64,000 nt of DNA from Gammaproteobacteria bacterium (GTDB taxonomy: Bacteria; Pseudomonadota; Gammaproteobacteria; Pseudomonadales; Alcanivoracaceae). The notes below the pieces were generated by a model. That model was not told the DNA's origin. It searched no databases and was given only the letters and a program-made list of their open reading frames with translations. The position numbers and the translations under genes are program-made. The stretch is taken from the NCBI GenBank assembly GCA_018067045.1, contig JAGPVL010000017.1:1-64000 (forward strand), read 5' to 3'. Shown piece after piece: positions 29,352 through 38,965 of this stretch; the first letter of the stretch is position 1, and each line of letters opens with the position of its first letter.

Positions 29352-30356
29352 TTATTGCGTGGCCTGCTGGTGTAGTAACACATCGACCAGTCGGTTGGTA
29401 AACCCCCATTCGTTGTCATACCAGCTCAGGAGCTTCAGTTGCTGACCTTGGATTCGCGTGTGCGCAGTGTCGACGATGCTGGACTCAGGTTGATGGTTAA
29501 AATCGCTGGAAACCAGCGCTAAGTCGTTGAGCGCGAGAATGCCTTTCATCGGTCCGTTTGCTGCCGCAAGTAGTGCGCTATGAACGCTGTCTATATCAAC
29601 CGTCTTACTTAGACGGCAATGCAAATCGACCATTGATACGTTCAGCGTGGGTACTCTGACCGCCATGCCGTCGAGCTTGCCGACTAGGTGCGGAAGCACT
29701 AGTCCGACGGCGGCAGCGGCGCCGGTGCTGGTTGGTATCATCGATACCGCCGCTGCGCGGGCTCGGTAAATGTCGCCGTGCGCCTTATCAATCAGGTTCT
29801 GATCATTGGTGTAGGCGTGGATGGTCGTCATCTGTCCTTGTTCGAAGCCAAACGCGTCGTCGAGCACTTTCACCAGCGGAGCGAGGCAGTTCGTGGTGCA
29901 GCTGGCGTTAGAGATAACTCGGTCTGCGCTGCCTAGCGTGTCATGGTTAACGCCAAACACCAGTGTCTTGTCGGCATCTGCTACGGGGTAACTTGCCACC
30001 ACTCGCTTTGCGCCGGCGTGTAGATGGCCGGCTAGTGCATTGCGGCTTTTAAGTTTACCGGAGCTTTCGATGACAACGTCTATGTCGAGTTCGCGCCATG
30101 GTTGCCGCTCAGGGTCTGCTTGTTGCAGTGTTCGGGCGCGCCAGTCGCCGATATGCAGGTTGTCGCCGCGTCGCTCTACATCCACGTTAAAGCGGCCGTG
30201 CGTTGAGTCGAAGCGTGTGAGGTGGCTGAGAATGTCGAAGTCTTCGAGGTCGTTGATTGCAACGACGTTTATTTGCTGTTCTAGGCCGCGTTCGTGAATG
30301 GCGCGTACCAAGCAGCGCCCTATGCGCCCGTATCCGCTGATAGCAACTCTTAGCAT
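29352..30356 (-). CDS. Glyceraldehyde-3-phosphate / erythrose-4-phosphate dehydrogenase family enzyme
   Basis: A 334-residue NAD(P)-dependent dehydrogenase. The N-terminal GYGRIGR begins the Rossmann fold, and the catalytic Cys lies in SNASCTTNCLAPL. TSTGAAAAVG and WYDNEWGF match the GAPDH fold. It could be a glycolytic Gap or the related Epd of vitamin B6 synthesis; the TSTGAA and HAYTNDQ segments look more like GAPDH. It is divergent from the GGDEF/EAL gene, with no glycolytic neighbour. Confidence 0.85.
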   Translation of the reverse strand: MLRVAISGYGRIGRCLVRAIHERGLEQQINVVAINDLEDFDILSHLTRFDSTHGRFNVDVERRGDNLHIGDWRARTLQQADPERQPWRELDIDVVIESSGKLKSRNALAGHLHAGAKRVVASYPVADADKTLVFGVNHDTLGSADRVISNASCTTNCLAPLVKVLDDAFGFEQGQMTTIHAYTNDQNLIDKAHGDIYRARAAAVSMIPTSTGAAAAVGLVLPHLVGKLDGMAVRVPTLNVSMVDLHCRLSKTVDIDSVHSALLAAANGPMKGILALNDLALVSSDFNHQPESSIVDTAHTRIQGQQLKLLSWYDNEWGFTNRLVDVLLHQQATQ

Positions 30357-30519
30357 ATGCTTCTCCTTGCCTGTCTAAACGACGGTACCATCAGGTTATG
30401 CTGATTTCTCTGGCTGCGCACCTCCCACGCACGCCTGCGGTAGCGGTCCTGTCGGCAAGGCTCTCGTAGGCAATCTAGGGTCGCCTTGGGTAAATTGTCG
30501 CCGTGACAGGGAGGCGCAT

Positions 30520-30567
30520 ATGAGCAAGACAATAGCGTTAAAACGTCAGTATGATGAGATTGTGTAG
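30520..30567 (+). CDS. Possible 15-residue leader-type ORF
   Basis: ATG at 30520, preceded by AGGGAGG, reads 15 residues (MSKTIALKRQYDEIV) to TAG at 30567, 70 bases before the GGDEF/EAL gene. The ribosome site is strong for so short a frame. It may be chance. Confidence 0.25.
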   Translation: MSKTIALKRQYDEIV

Positions 30568-30638
30568 CCGCGATTGCCGGTTTAGGGCTGGGTGTCAATG
30601 AGCGCCTAGCAGGACAACAACAAAAAAAGATAGAAACC

Positions 30639-33053
30639 ATGCATTCGCCAGAACTGCTTTATGACGTTATGCGTTATGGCATGACCGTGAGCGTATTAAT
30701 GCTCGCGTTCGTGCTTTGGGGGTATGGCCGTGGCGGTGTCGGCCGTGGCTATGGATTGATGTCTCTTGCGATGGTGCTGGTCGCAAGCAGCCAGTTTGCC
30801 CAACTACTTTTACTGTGGATTCCGGCGGTGCACTGGTACGTGGACGCGGAGCCGGTGGTGCGCGCGTTGATATTAGCTCTTGGCCTGAGTCGCTTTTCTG
30901 AAGACCGGCGGCGTTGGCAAACATCAAGGGGCATAACGCTGTTGGTGATTTTGGCGGTGTGGCTGAGCTGGTCCGCCACGCAGTCTTTATCTGAGCTACA
31001 GCGTTCGCTGCCAGCATCGCTGCTTGTTTCGACGGTTTACATCGCTTCTGCATTCCACTTCTGGCGCTTCCGCGATCTGTCTCGCCCTGCTGGCTTCGTG
31101 GGCGCAGGTTTTTGTTTCTTTGTGTTGGCGACGCTGCCACTGGTGTCGCCGTGGTTGCAATACGGCGATCTCCCCGTTTGGAGTTTTGCGACAGCGCAAG
31201 TGATGTATGTGATTGCCAGTGCGTCACTGATTCTCGCGCTGTATCAGAGTGAAAAGTTACGCGCTGACTTTGCCAGCCAGGTGCAAGAGCGCGCGTTATT
31301 AAGAGTGTTGCGTAGTCGTCGTCGAGTAGTGCAGTTGCGGGAGTGGACCGACGTGCTATTGGCGCAGATATCAGACGGCGTTGTGGTCACGAATATGCAG
31401 GGCACTATTACTGGCTTTAACCGAGGCGCAGAGGGCATTTATGGGTATGCGGCGAGCGCCGTGTTAGGCAAGTCGGTGACGATGCTGATGCCGTTAAGTT
31501 TGCGCCCCGAAACAGAACAAGAGATGACAGATACGTTAAATAGTTATACCGAGCGATTTCGTCACCCGGGCGAATCCGTAGGCTTGCACCGCGACGGAAA
31601 TGTGTTGGAGCTCGAAATGGTCGTGTCGCCGATGGTTATCGTTGAGGCGGAACAGTTGGTTGCGATAGTGCGTGATGTATCTGAGCGCAAGCGTCAACAG
31701 GAGCAGTTACGGTTTATGGCTAGGCATGATGCTCTGACGGGCCTGCCAAACCGTACTCACTTTGAAGATCTGGTCGCGAAGGCGAGAGAGGACGTGGGTA
31801 ATGACGGCATTATGGTTTTTGTCGATCTCGATGATTTCAAGCTCATTAATGACACGTTAGGCCACAAGGCTGGCGATACCGCTTTAGTGGCGATGTCGCG
31901 GCGTTTAAGCAATGCCGCGGGAGAGAGTGCTGTTGTGGCTAGGCAAAGTGGTGATGAGTTTGTGATATACGTGCCGACCATTAATGGCTTGGTGCAAACT
32001 CGTGAGTGGGTGGAATCATTGATCACCCATGTGCGTCACCCTGTGCGTTTTGACGATATTGAATTTGGTTTGTCCTGCAGTATTGGTGTGACTTTGTGCG
32101 ACGAGCACGACCAGCGAATAGATATGCAGCTTATGGACAGCGCGCCGCCTCGTGTTCAGACCGTTGAGGCGCTTGTGAGGCAGGCAGACTTGGCGATGTA
32201 TCATGCTAAACGCAGTGGGAAGAACCGCTACAGCTTTTATCATCCTAGTATGCTCAGTGAGTCAAAGCGCACGGCGGATATTGCCTCGCGACTTCGGCGC
32301 ATGGATCTCGATAGCGAGCTGCATTTGGTTTTTCAGCCGCGCATGCGTTTAGAGGGGCGCGAGCTGGCAGGGGCTGAGGTATTACTGCGCTGGCGAACGC
32401 CACAAGGTGAAAATATTCCGCCGGATGTTTTTGTGCCGGTCGCCGAAGAGACTGGGCAAATTCTCCGTATTGGGTACTGGGTGTTAGAGCAGGGGTGCCG
32501 GCACTTAGCCGAGTGGGGGCACTTACGCGATTCTTTGGTGTTGTCGATCAACCTGTCCGCACGCCAGTTATTTGATGAAGCATTGTTGGAGCGAATTGAA
32601 GAAATGCGTTGTCGTTATAACTTGGCGCCAGCGCAGTTGGAATTTGAAATTACCGAAAGCTCTGCCATGCAAGATATCGATTATGCGATTCGTGTGCTGA
32701 GCAGGTTGCGGGCGCTGGGCTATGGGCTCTCTATTGATGATTTTGGTACCGGTTATTCGTCCCTGTCGCACCTGCGGCAACTGCCGGTGGATACGATTAA
32801 AATTGATCGTTCTTTTATCGAAGACCTGAATGAGAATCGCCAAGATAGGGTGATGGTGGCGGCGATTATTGAGTTGGCGGCGCACTTGGATATGCGTGTG
32901 CTGGCGGAAGGGGTTGAGCAAGCGGAGCAGCTTGAGGTGCTTGATTCTTTGGGGTGCGATGAGGCTCAGGGGTTTTATATTGGCCGGCCAATGTCGGCAG
33001 AGATGTTTGTGCATAAGGCGCGTCATTGGGACGACCTGAGTCTTGCGCTTTAA
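30639..33053 (+). CDS. Membrane PAS-GGDEF-EAL cyclic-di-GMP enzyme
   Basis: An 804-residue protein. Residues 1-195 carry about seven membrane helices, probably a sensor; a PAS domain follows (about 230-345, with GFNRGAEGIYGYAASAVLGKS). The cyclase signature reads SGDEF at about 436-440 (RQSGDEFVIY) rather than GGDEF. The phosphodiesterase motif reads EVLLRW at about 579 in place of EALLRW, but DDFGTGYSSL and KIDRSFIEDL are intact. It may mainly degrade cyclic-di-GMP. Single gene upstream of ffs. Confidence 0.92.
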   Translation: MHSPELLYDVMRYGMTVSVLMLAFVLWGYGRGGVGRGYGLMSLAMVLVASSQFAQLLLLWIPAVHWYVDAEPVVRALILALGLSRFSEDRRRWQTSRGITLLVILAVWLSWSATQSLSELQRSLPASLLVSTVYIASAFHFWRFRDLSRPAGFVGAGFCFFVLATLPLVSPWLQYGDLPVWSFATAQVMYVIASASLILALYQSEKLRADFASQVQERALLRVLRSRRRVVQLREWTDVLLAQISDGVVVTNMQGTITGFNRGAEGIYGYAASAVLGKSVTMLMPLSLRPETEQEMTDTLNSYTERFRHPGESVGLHRDGNVLELEMVVSPMVIVEAEQLVAIVRDVSERKRQQEQLRFMARHDALTGLPNRTHFEDLVAKAREDVGNDGIMVFVDLDDFKLINDTLGHKAGDTALVAMSRRLSNAAGESAVVARQSGDEFVIYVPTINGLVQTREWVESLITHVRHPVRFDDIEFGLSCSIGVTLCDEHDQRIDMQLMDSAPPRVQTVEALVRQADLAMYHAKRSGKNRYSFYHPSMLSESKRTADIASRLRRMDLDSELHLVFQPRMRLEGRELAGAEVLLRWRTPQGENIPPDVFVPVAEETGQILRIGYWVLEQGCRHLAEWGHLRDSLVLSINLSARQLFDEALLERIEEMRCRYNLAPAQLEFEITESSAMQDIDYAIRVLSRLRALGYGLSIDDFGTGYSSLSHLRQLPVDTIKIDRSFIEDLNENRQDRVMVAAIIELAAHLDMRVLAEGVEQAEQLEVLDSLGCDEAQGFYIGRPMSAEMFVHKARHWDDLSLAL

Positions 33054-33250
33054 GGGGAATTGTTATCATGTATGGCGAGAGGCGCTAAGCGTACGGCTCT
33101 CTACTCTTCGTTAAGATTTAATCCCGCACTCTTTTGTAATGCGTGAGCTTGCCAAAACTCTGGCCTTTAGCCTCTCTTTATTCAGCGTGGACTTGCAAAG
33201 GCTCGCGCCTTTAGCCACAATGCCGCCTCTCCGAAAGGGGCTTCAATGGC

Positions 33251-33353
33251 AGCCCTGTCGGTCCCCCCGCAACGACCAACTGTGAACTCCGCCAGGTCCG
33301 GAAGGAAGCAACGGTAGCAGTGACGTCGTGTGCCGGGGTGTGGCTGGCAGGGA
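33251..33353 (+). ncRNA. ffs: Signal recognition particle 4.5S RNA
   Basis: The conserved core AGGTCCGGAAGGAAGCA and the opposing strand TGTGCCGGGGTG form the Ffh-binding region. The ends CCCTGTCGG and CTGGCAGGG pair to close the rod. Its RNA guides membrane proteins to the translocon with Ffh. Ends are approximate. A hairpin (GATGTC-TCCATT-GACATC) follows directly. Position upstream of dnaX is conserved. Confidence 0.93.
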
Positions 33354-33469
33354 TGTCTCCATTGACATCTGTCCAGTCTCCCTCAATTTCCAGCCTCCTT
33401 CGCTTTAACGCCTGTTTTCCCTGACTAAACTTGGTAGCATACCGGCTTTAATGCAGAGTCCGGCTTATC

Positions 33470-35251
33470 ATGAGTTATCAGGTCCTAGCGCGTAAATATC
33501 GCCCCCGCACATTCCATGAACTGGTTGGCCAGGAACACGTTTCTAAAGCGCTGATCCATGCCCTTGATCAGGATCGTTTGCATCACGCCTATTTGTTTAC
33601 CGGAACCCGTGGTGTCGGTAAAACGACGATCGCTCGTATTCTTTCTCGTTGCTTAAATTGTGAGCAGGGCGTTAGTTCTCAGCCGTGTGGCGAGTGTGAT
33701 TCCTGCACGGAAATTAACGAAGGGCGGTTTGTTGATTTAATCGAGGTGGATGCGGCAAGCCGCACCAAGGTGGAAGATACTCGCGAGCTCCTCGACAACG
33801 TTCAATACGCACCGACACGTGGCCGCTATAAAGTTTATCTGATCGATGAAGTCCACATGTTGTCGGCGCATTCGTTTAATGCATTGCTCAAAACGTTAGA
33901 AGAACCGCCGCCGCACGTTAAGTTTTTGCTGGCAACAACGGACCCGCAGAAATTACCAGTGACGGTGTTGTCGCGGTGTCTGCAGTTTAATCTGAAGGCA
34001 TTGTCTGTCGATCGTATTGCTGGGCATTTACAGGCCGTGCTCGATAAAGAAATGATTCGCTATGAAGCGCCTGCATTGCAGCTGCTCGGGCAGTCCGCGC
34101 GTGGTTCCATGCGTGATGCGTTAAGTTTGACTGATCAAGCTATTTCGTTTGGCGGGGAGCAGCTCGACGAGTCCTCTGTGCGCAGTATGCTCGGCACGGT
34201 TGATAGAGAATATGTGCTGCGGTTACTTGAAGCGCTGGTGAGTGGCGATGCGGAAACCGTATTGAGCGCGCTCGACGAAGTTGCCGAGCAATCGCCGGAT
34301 GAGCTGTCACTGCTGGATGAGTTGATTGCCATGCTGCATAGCATTGCGATTTGTCAGGCAGTGCCAACGCGTAAAGCCGACGACGTGTTGACCGCGTTGG
34401 CGGCGAAGTTTCAGGCCGAGCAAGTTCAGTTGTATTACGACATTGCGTTACGTGGTCGCCGTGATCTTGGCGATGCACCCGACCCGCGTATGGGATTAGA
34501 CATGCTGATGCTGCGGATGGTGCTCTTCCGTCCCGACGGTGTGTTGCCCGCGGGAGGGGCCAATACCGCAAAAAAGCCAGTTAGGCCGGCGTCCGCGCCG
34601 GTCGCTGAACCGGCCCCTAATCGTGCGTCTACCTCAGCGGCCGCGCAGGTGTCTGCGCCTGCGCCCGTACCATCGCCAGCGAGTGTCTCTGAGCATAGTG
34701 CTCCGGCGGATAATACTCAGCGTTTGGCTTCAACTTCTTCCAATTCAGAGCATGCTTCGTCAGAAGGGAGCGCAGTGAAGCCTGCGCTTGGCGTCACCGA
34801 ATCGGTTGCTCCCGTTGCAGCGTCCCCGCAAGTAGCCAAACTCGTTATTGAACCGATGCCGCCTGGCGGTGATCTGAGTCAGTGGTGGAATACCTTGGTC
34901 ACTTCGCTTTCGCTTGACGGTATGGTGCGAAATCTTGCTCATCATGCTGTTCTGACGCAGCGAGAGGGCAAGCATTGGACATTAACGCTAGATCCTGGTC
35001 ATCAAGTTATGCCGAATGATGAGCGCGTTGATACGCTGCAGAATATGATTTCTGCTGCACTCAACGAAGCGGTGCTGCTGCGTTTTATCAGTCAGCAAGG
35101 AAATGAAGGCACGCCAGCACAACGGGAAGAAGCGGCGCGTTTAAAGAAGCTCGAATATACCCGTGAAACGATCAGCAAAGATCCAATTGTACGTGCGCTT
35201 GAACGTGATTTTGGCGGACGCCTTGATATAAATTCGATTCAACCGGATTGA
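33470..35251 (+). CDS. dnaX: DNA polymerase III subunits tau/gamma
   Basis: A 593-residue clamp-loader ATPase. Walker A reads GTRGVGKTTIAR (about 45-56), the zinc cysteines lie in CLNCEQGVSSQPCGECDSC, and IDEVHMLS is the Walker B region. A Pro/Ala-rich linker (about 355-455) precedes the tau-specific end that contacts polymerase and helicase. In the linker an A-AAA-AAG heptamer sits in the frame needed for a -1 shift, which would end the protein at residue 371 as gamma. ybaB and recR follow. Confidence 0.97.
   Translation: MSYQVLARKYRPRTFHELVGQEHVSKALIHALDQDRLHHAYLFTGTRGVGKTTIARILSRCLNCEQGVSSQPCGECDSCTEINEGRFVDLIEVDAASRTKVEDTRELLDNVQYAPTRGRYKVYLIDEVHMLSAHSFNALLKTLEEPPPHVKFLLATTDPQKLPVTVLSRCLQFNLKALSVDRIAGHLQAVLDKEMIRYEAPALQLLGQSARGSMRDALSLTDQAISFGGEQLDESSVRSMLGTVDREYVLRLLEALVSGDAETVLSALDEVAEQSPDELSLLDELIAMLHSIAICQAVPTRKADDVLTALAAKFQAEQVQLYYDIALRGRRDLGDAPDPRMGLDMLMLRMVLFRPDGVLPAGGANTAKKPVRPASAPVAEPAPNRASTSAAAQVSAPAPVPSPASVSEHSAPADNTQRLASTSSNSEHASSEGSAVKPALGVTESVAPVAASPQVAKLVIEPMPPGGDLSQWWNTLVTSLSLDGMVRNLAHHAVLTQREGKHWTLTLDPGHQVMPNDERVDTLQNMISAALNEAVLLRFISQQGNEGTPAQREEAARLKKLEYTRETISKDPIVRALERDFGGRLDINSIQPD
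34553..34601 (+). promoter_or_regulatory. Programmed -1 frameshift signal in dnaX
   Basis: Three elements are in order: a Shine-Dalgarno-like GGAGGG (34553-34558), the slippery heptamer AAAAAAG at 34570-34576 in phase A-AAA-AAG, and a 6-bp hairpin CCGGCG-TCCG-CGCCGG at 34586-34601. After a -1 slip the next codons are GCC AGT TAG, giving a short form. The layout matches that known for E. coli dnaX. Confidence 0.85.
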
Positions 35252-35315
35252 AGGTTTGCCGAGCGTTAAAAACGAACGAGCATGAGTGAGTATTAGGCTT
35301 GGACAGGAGAAGACG

Positions 35316-35633
35316 ATGGATTTCGATATGAATAATCTTTTGCAGCAGGCACAGGCCATGCAAGAGAAAATGAAAAAGATGCAAGACGAAGTGGCGAAAG
35401 CGGAAGTGAGCGGCGTCGCCGGTGCTGGTTTGGTGAAGATCACTATGAACGGTCGTCATGATGTACGCGCCGTTGAAATTGACGCGTCACTGATGCAGGA
35501 AGATAAAGAAATCTTAGAAGACCTGATTGCCGCAGCCGTCAACGATGCTGTGCGCAAAGTCGAAAAGCATCAGCAAGATAATATGGGCGACCTCACCAGT
35601 GGTATGTCGCTGCCGCCGGGTTTTAAGCTTTAA
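35316..35633 (+). CDS. ybaB: Nucleoid-associated protein, YbaB/EbfC family
   Basis: A 105-residue DNA-binding dimer. The ATG at 35316 ([23 protein letters not shown]) matches the usual start; an upstream GTG adds unconserved residues. The core [20 protein letters not shown] and the C-terminal helix are typical. It lies between dnaX and recR, the conserved order. Confidence 0.95.
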   Translation: MDFDMNNLLQQAQAMQEKMKKMQDEVAKAEVSGVAGAGLVKITMNGRHDVRAVEIDASLMQEDKEILEDLIAAAVNDAVRKVEKHQQDNMGDLTSGMSLPPGFKL

Positions 35634-35698
35634 CGGCGATTTTTTGATAACCCGTTTGGCTTTTTTCGACCGCCAACTGACGACGACGAGAGACTGCT

Positions 35699-36307
35699 AT
35701 GAAGCACGCGCCACTGGTGCAGGACCTGATTAACGCGTTCACCTGTTTGCCTGGTGTTGGCGCGCGTTCTGCCCAGCGTATGAGCTACTGGCTGTTGGAG
35801 CGAAACCGGCAGGGCGGCAGTCGTTTGGCGACGGCGTTATCGGCGGCCATGGAAGGCGTTGAACATTGCCCTCAGTGCCGTAACTTTGCCGAGCAAGGCC
35901 TGTGTCCCGTTTGCCAAGACCAGCGTCGCGAGCAAGGCTTGTTGTGTGTGGTGGAATCACCAGCCGATGTGCTGGCGGTGGAGCAATCTGGCGAATACCG
36001 TGGCCGTTATTTCGTGCTGATGGGGCACCTTTCACCGATTGATGGCATTGGTCCGCGGGACATAGGCCTAGACCTACTAGAGCAGCAAATTTCCAGCGGC
36101 GCGGTAGCTGAAATTATTCTCGCGACCAGCACAACGGTGGAGGGTGAGGCGACGGCGCATTATATTCTCGATCTGACACGCAACACCGATGTCTCTGTGA
36201 GTCGTATTGCCCAAGGTGTACCGATGGGTGGCGAGCTTGAGTTTGTTGATGGTGTGACCTTGGCGCATGCTTTACGTGGTCGTCAGAAGGTGCCGCCTAG
36301 CTTTTGA
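35699..36307 (+). CDS. recR: Recombination protein RecR
   Basis: A 202-residue protein of the RecFOR gap-repair pathway. It shows the helix-hairpin-helix [17 protein letters not shown], a four-Cys zinc finger ([16 protein letters not shown]), and a Toprim domain with [12 protein letters not shown]. Length is normal. Third gene of dnaX-ybaB-recR. Confidence 0.97.
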   Translation: MKHAPLVQDLINAFTCLPGVGARSAQRMSYWLLERNRQGGSRLATALSAAMEGVEHCPQCRNFAEQGLCPVCQDQRREQGLLCVVESPADVLAVEQSGEYRGRYFVLMGHLSPIDGIGPRDIGLDLLEQQISSGAVAEIILATSTTVEGEATAHYILDLTRNTDVSVSRIAQGVPMGGELEFVDGVTLAHALRGRQKVPPSF

Positions 36308-36462
36308 TCGCTTGTCGTTCGATGTAACGGCTTGGTCGCCCTTGGCGCTGATTGGCGCTTATTCTCCCTATTGATAAATGCGGTCAACTCAGCGAGTGCT
36401 TTGCCTCTTGCGTACCAAGCAAGCGCTTGGTACGTTCTCCTTATCGAATCGGAGAGCCTTCT

Positions 36463-37617
36463 ATGTCCTCAAATACGTCGCCCCTTAGTTATTTTAACGA
36501 AACTCACGAACAGGTCCGCATGTCCGTGCGCCGTTTCGTCGAGCGTGAGATCTTGCCGTATATTGATGAGTGGGAAGAGGCGGGGGAGTTTCCGCGTGAG
36601 CTGTATTTAAAGGCCGCGCAGGCGGGCATTAACGGTATTGGCTATCCGGAAGAGTTCGGCGGCACCGGACCCGATGTATTTATGAAGATTGTCGCGTCTG
36701 AAGAATTAATGCGCTCGACTTCCGGCGGCTTGGTCGCCGGTCTGGGATCACTCGACATCGGCTTACCTCCGGTGGTGAAGTGGGGCAGCGATGCCATGAA
36801 GCAGAAAGTCGTGCCGGAGGTTTTGGCAGGCGAGAAGATTGCTGCGCTGGCAATTACTGAGCCGGGGGGTGGTTCGGACGTGGCAAATTTACGTACCCGG
36901 GCGGTGCGCGATGGTGATGATTACATCGTCAATGGCAGCAAGATTTTTATTACCAGCGGTGTGCGGGCGGATTATTACACCGTTGCGGTGCGTACCGGTG
37001 ATACGGGTTTTGGTGGCGTTAGTTTGTTGCTGATTGAGAAGGGCACGCCAGGATTTACCGTTGGCCGTAAATTAAAGAAAATGGGTTGGTGGGCGAGCGA
37101 CACGGCGGAACTATTTTTTCAGGATTGCCGTGTTCCTGCGACCAACTTAATTGGCCCTGAGAATGGCGGATTTTTCTGCATCATGACGAATTTCTTGATG
37201 GAGCGTCTGATGTTGTGTGTGATGGCGAACATGACGTCTGAGTTGGCGTTAGAGGCCTGCATGAAATACGTGCACGAGCGTGAGGCGTTTGGTCGTAAGC
37301 TAGGCCAGTTTCAGGTGACACGTCATAAACTTGCAGAAATGGCAACGCAACTCGATGTGAGCCGAGAGTACACTTATCGTATTGCGGCAAAAATTCAGGC
37401 TGGCGAGAATTGTATTAAAGAAATGTCGATGGCAAAGAACTTTGCGACGACAGTTTCTGACCGCGTTACTTATGACGCAGTGCAGATATTCGGTGGGATG
37501 GGGTACATGCGTGAGTCGGTTGTCGACAGACTTTACCGTGATAATCGTATTCTGGCGATTGGTGGCGGTACCTACGAAATCATGAATGAAGTGATTGCGA
37601 AGCAACTTGGCTTGTAG
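36463..37617 (+). CDS. Acyl-CoA dehydrogenase family protein
   Basis: The ATG at 36463 with GGAGAG upstream gives 384 residues; the upstream extension is unconserved. It is a FAD enzyme that introduces an alpha-beta double bond into acyl-CoA. Motifs are ALAITEPGGGSDVANLRTRA and GSKIFITSG (FAD and substrate loop), YVHEREAFGRKLGQFQ, and QIFGGMGYMRES. The base usually sits in the final YEI segment (GGTYEIM). Chain-length preference cannot be told. Followed by a perfect bidirectional terminator. Confidence 0.92.
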   Translation: MSSNTSPLSYFNETHEQVRMSVRRFVEREILPYIDEWEEAGEFPRELYLKAAQAGINGIGYPEEFGGTGPDVFMKIVASEELMRSTSGGLVAGLGSLDIGLPPVVKWGSDAMKQKVVPEVLAGEKIAALAITEPGGGSDVANLRTRAVRDGDDYIVNGSKIFITSGVRADYYTVAVRTGDTGFGGVSLLLIEKGTPGFTVGRKLKKMGWWASDTAELFFQDCRVPATNLIGPENGGFFCIMTNFLMERLMLCVMANMTSELALEACMKYVHEREAFGRKLGQFQVTRHKLAEMATQLDVSREYTYRIAAKIQAGENCIKEMSMAKNFATTVSDRVTYDAVQIFGGMGYMRESVVDRLYRDNRILAIGGGTYEIMNEVIAKQLGL

Positions 37618-37637
37618 ATGCCTCGGTTAATTACTAC

Positions 37638-37680
37638 AGCCATAAAAAATCCCGGATAATCTCCGGGATTTTTTATGGCT
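37638..37680. terminator. Bidirectional terminator, perfect 19-bp inverted repeat
   Basis: AGCCATAAAAAATCCCGGA and its exact complement flank a TAATC loop. A-rich and T-rich arms allow termination on both strands between the acyl-CoA dehydrogenase gene and the convergent binding-protein gene. Confidence 0.93.
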
Positions 37681-37734
37681 GCATGCTTCTGCTAAACACT
37701 ACAACGGTAATTTATACCGTAAAAGAGTAATGCA

Positions 37735-38736
37735 CTATTCAACAGGATTAACGCATTCTGCGTTTGATGGAGCGAGTTTGCAGCGTACTTTACGTTCAAG
37801 GGTTAGCATTTCTGCGCTATAGAAACCTTCATCACGCATTTGCAGTCGCGCCTGTTGCATCATTAATTCATACTCTTGCTTGTCTTCATTTGGAATTTCT
37901 ACCCACCATTTATCATCGACTGCCGCCGCTTCTTTATTCAGGGCTTCAAGAATTCTATCGAGATTGTCGTAGAAGTATTTACGCGATTTCTGTGCAACAT
38001 CTTTGTCAAAACGATCGGAGCGGGCAACTAGCTGAATGGTGAGCTGAACGAGCGGATAATTGATAATGCCGCCATCTGGAGACAGACCTTTGTACAGCTC
38101 AAGGGCGTTATAGGCGATCAGAGGTGCGGCAATCACATCGACGATACCGTTATTGAATTTTGTGGAGAAGTTAGTGATGTCGGACGCGACCGGAGTTGCA
38201 CCGACCTGTGCCACAAGTTTTGCCTGAGTTTTGTCATAGTCGAGCACCGCCACTTTTTTACCGGCGGCTTTCGCGAGGCTGTTGATCGTTCTGTCATTGA
38301 CAAAAATGTACGCGCCGCCAGCGGGTGCGATGCCCATGATTTCATAGGTGCCATTATTGAGTTTCTCAGAGGATGCGCCCGGTGTTGACAGCACTTGCAG
38401 CAAAATGCGCAAGTGATCCATGGTCGGTACGCCGCCAACGGAATCCAGTGTGCCAGCATAGCTATTAAATAAACGCGAGCGGATGCCAGTGATTAAAGCG
38501 GCATCGCATTTTCCGGCTTTCAGATCTTCTGCGGCAATGGCTTCGTTAGTAAACGGCACGAGTTCAACATCAACGCCCCATTCTAGTGCGGCAACTTGCC
38601 AATCACGCATGGCGCCCATAACCGGGCCAACGTTACCAATAAGATCAAATACACAAATCTTGCGTTGTTCAGATGCGTGCAATGGAAGTGATAGAGAAAG
38701 TGCTGCCGTGATAAGTAAGACCGATAGTTTACGCAT
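37735..38736 (-). CDS. Periplasmic solute-binding protein, TRAP-linked family, paralog 1
   Basis: A 333-residue exported protein with signal peptide (LLITAALSLSLPLHA). The mature chain starts with KICVFDLIGNVGPV and contains GKCDAALITGIRSRLFN, GAYIFVNDRTI, GKKVAVLDYDKTQAK and NGIVDVIAAPLIAY, and ends with a CKLAPSNAEC pair. Cysteines at both ends suggest a disulfide. Three paralogs lie at 48594, 52407 and 53633. One is in the TRAP permease cluster, implying substrate delivery. I recall this family being called AdeT-like in Acinetobacter, but an efflux role is not supported here. Substrate unknown. Confidence 0.8.
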   Translation of the reverse strand: MRKLSVLLITAALSLSLPLHASEQRKICVFDLIGNVGPVMGAMRDWQVAALEWGVDVELVPFTNEAIAAEDLKAGKCDAALITGIRSRLFNSYAGTLDSVGGVPTMDHLRILLQVLSTPGASSEKLNNGTYEIMGIAPAGGAYIFVNDRTINSLAKAAGKKVAVLDYDKTQAKLVAQVGATPVASDITNFSTKFNNGIVDVIAAPLIAYNALELYKGLSPDGGIINYPLVQLTIQLVARSDRFDKDVAQKSRKYFYDNLDRILEALNKEAAAVDDKWWVEIPNEDKQEYELMMQQARLQMRDEGFYSAEMLTLERKVRCKLAPSNAECVNPVE

Positions 38737-38965
38737 GAGATACCTGAGTGCTGTTTGTTATTCGTTGGGTTTATCCGTGTTTGAGCTACAGATAATAACC
38801 TGAAGGCGTGCAGGTGGCGACCACTGCAATGATGGCATGCGAGGGCGCTTGGGGTCGATGGTTGTGTGCGGGTATCTAAGGATAGAGAAGGACGATTGCG
38901 GCAGACTTTAATTAACTTTGCCACAATCGCCTTAGTGTTGGCATAACATGCATTAAGAAAGGACG

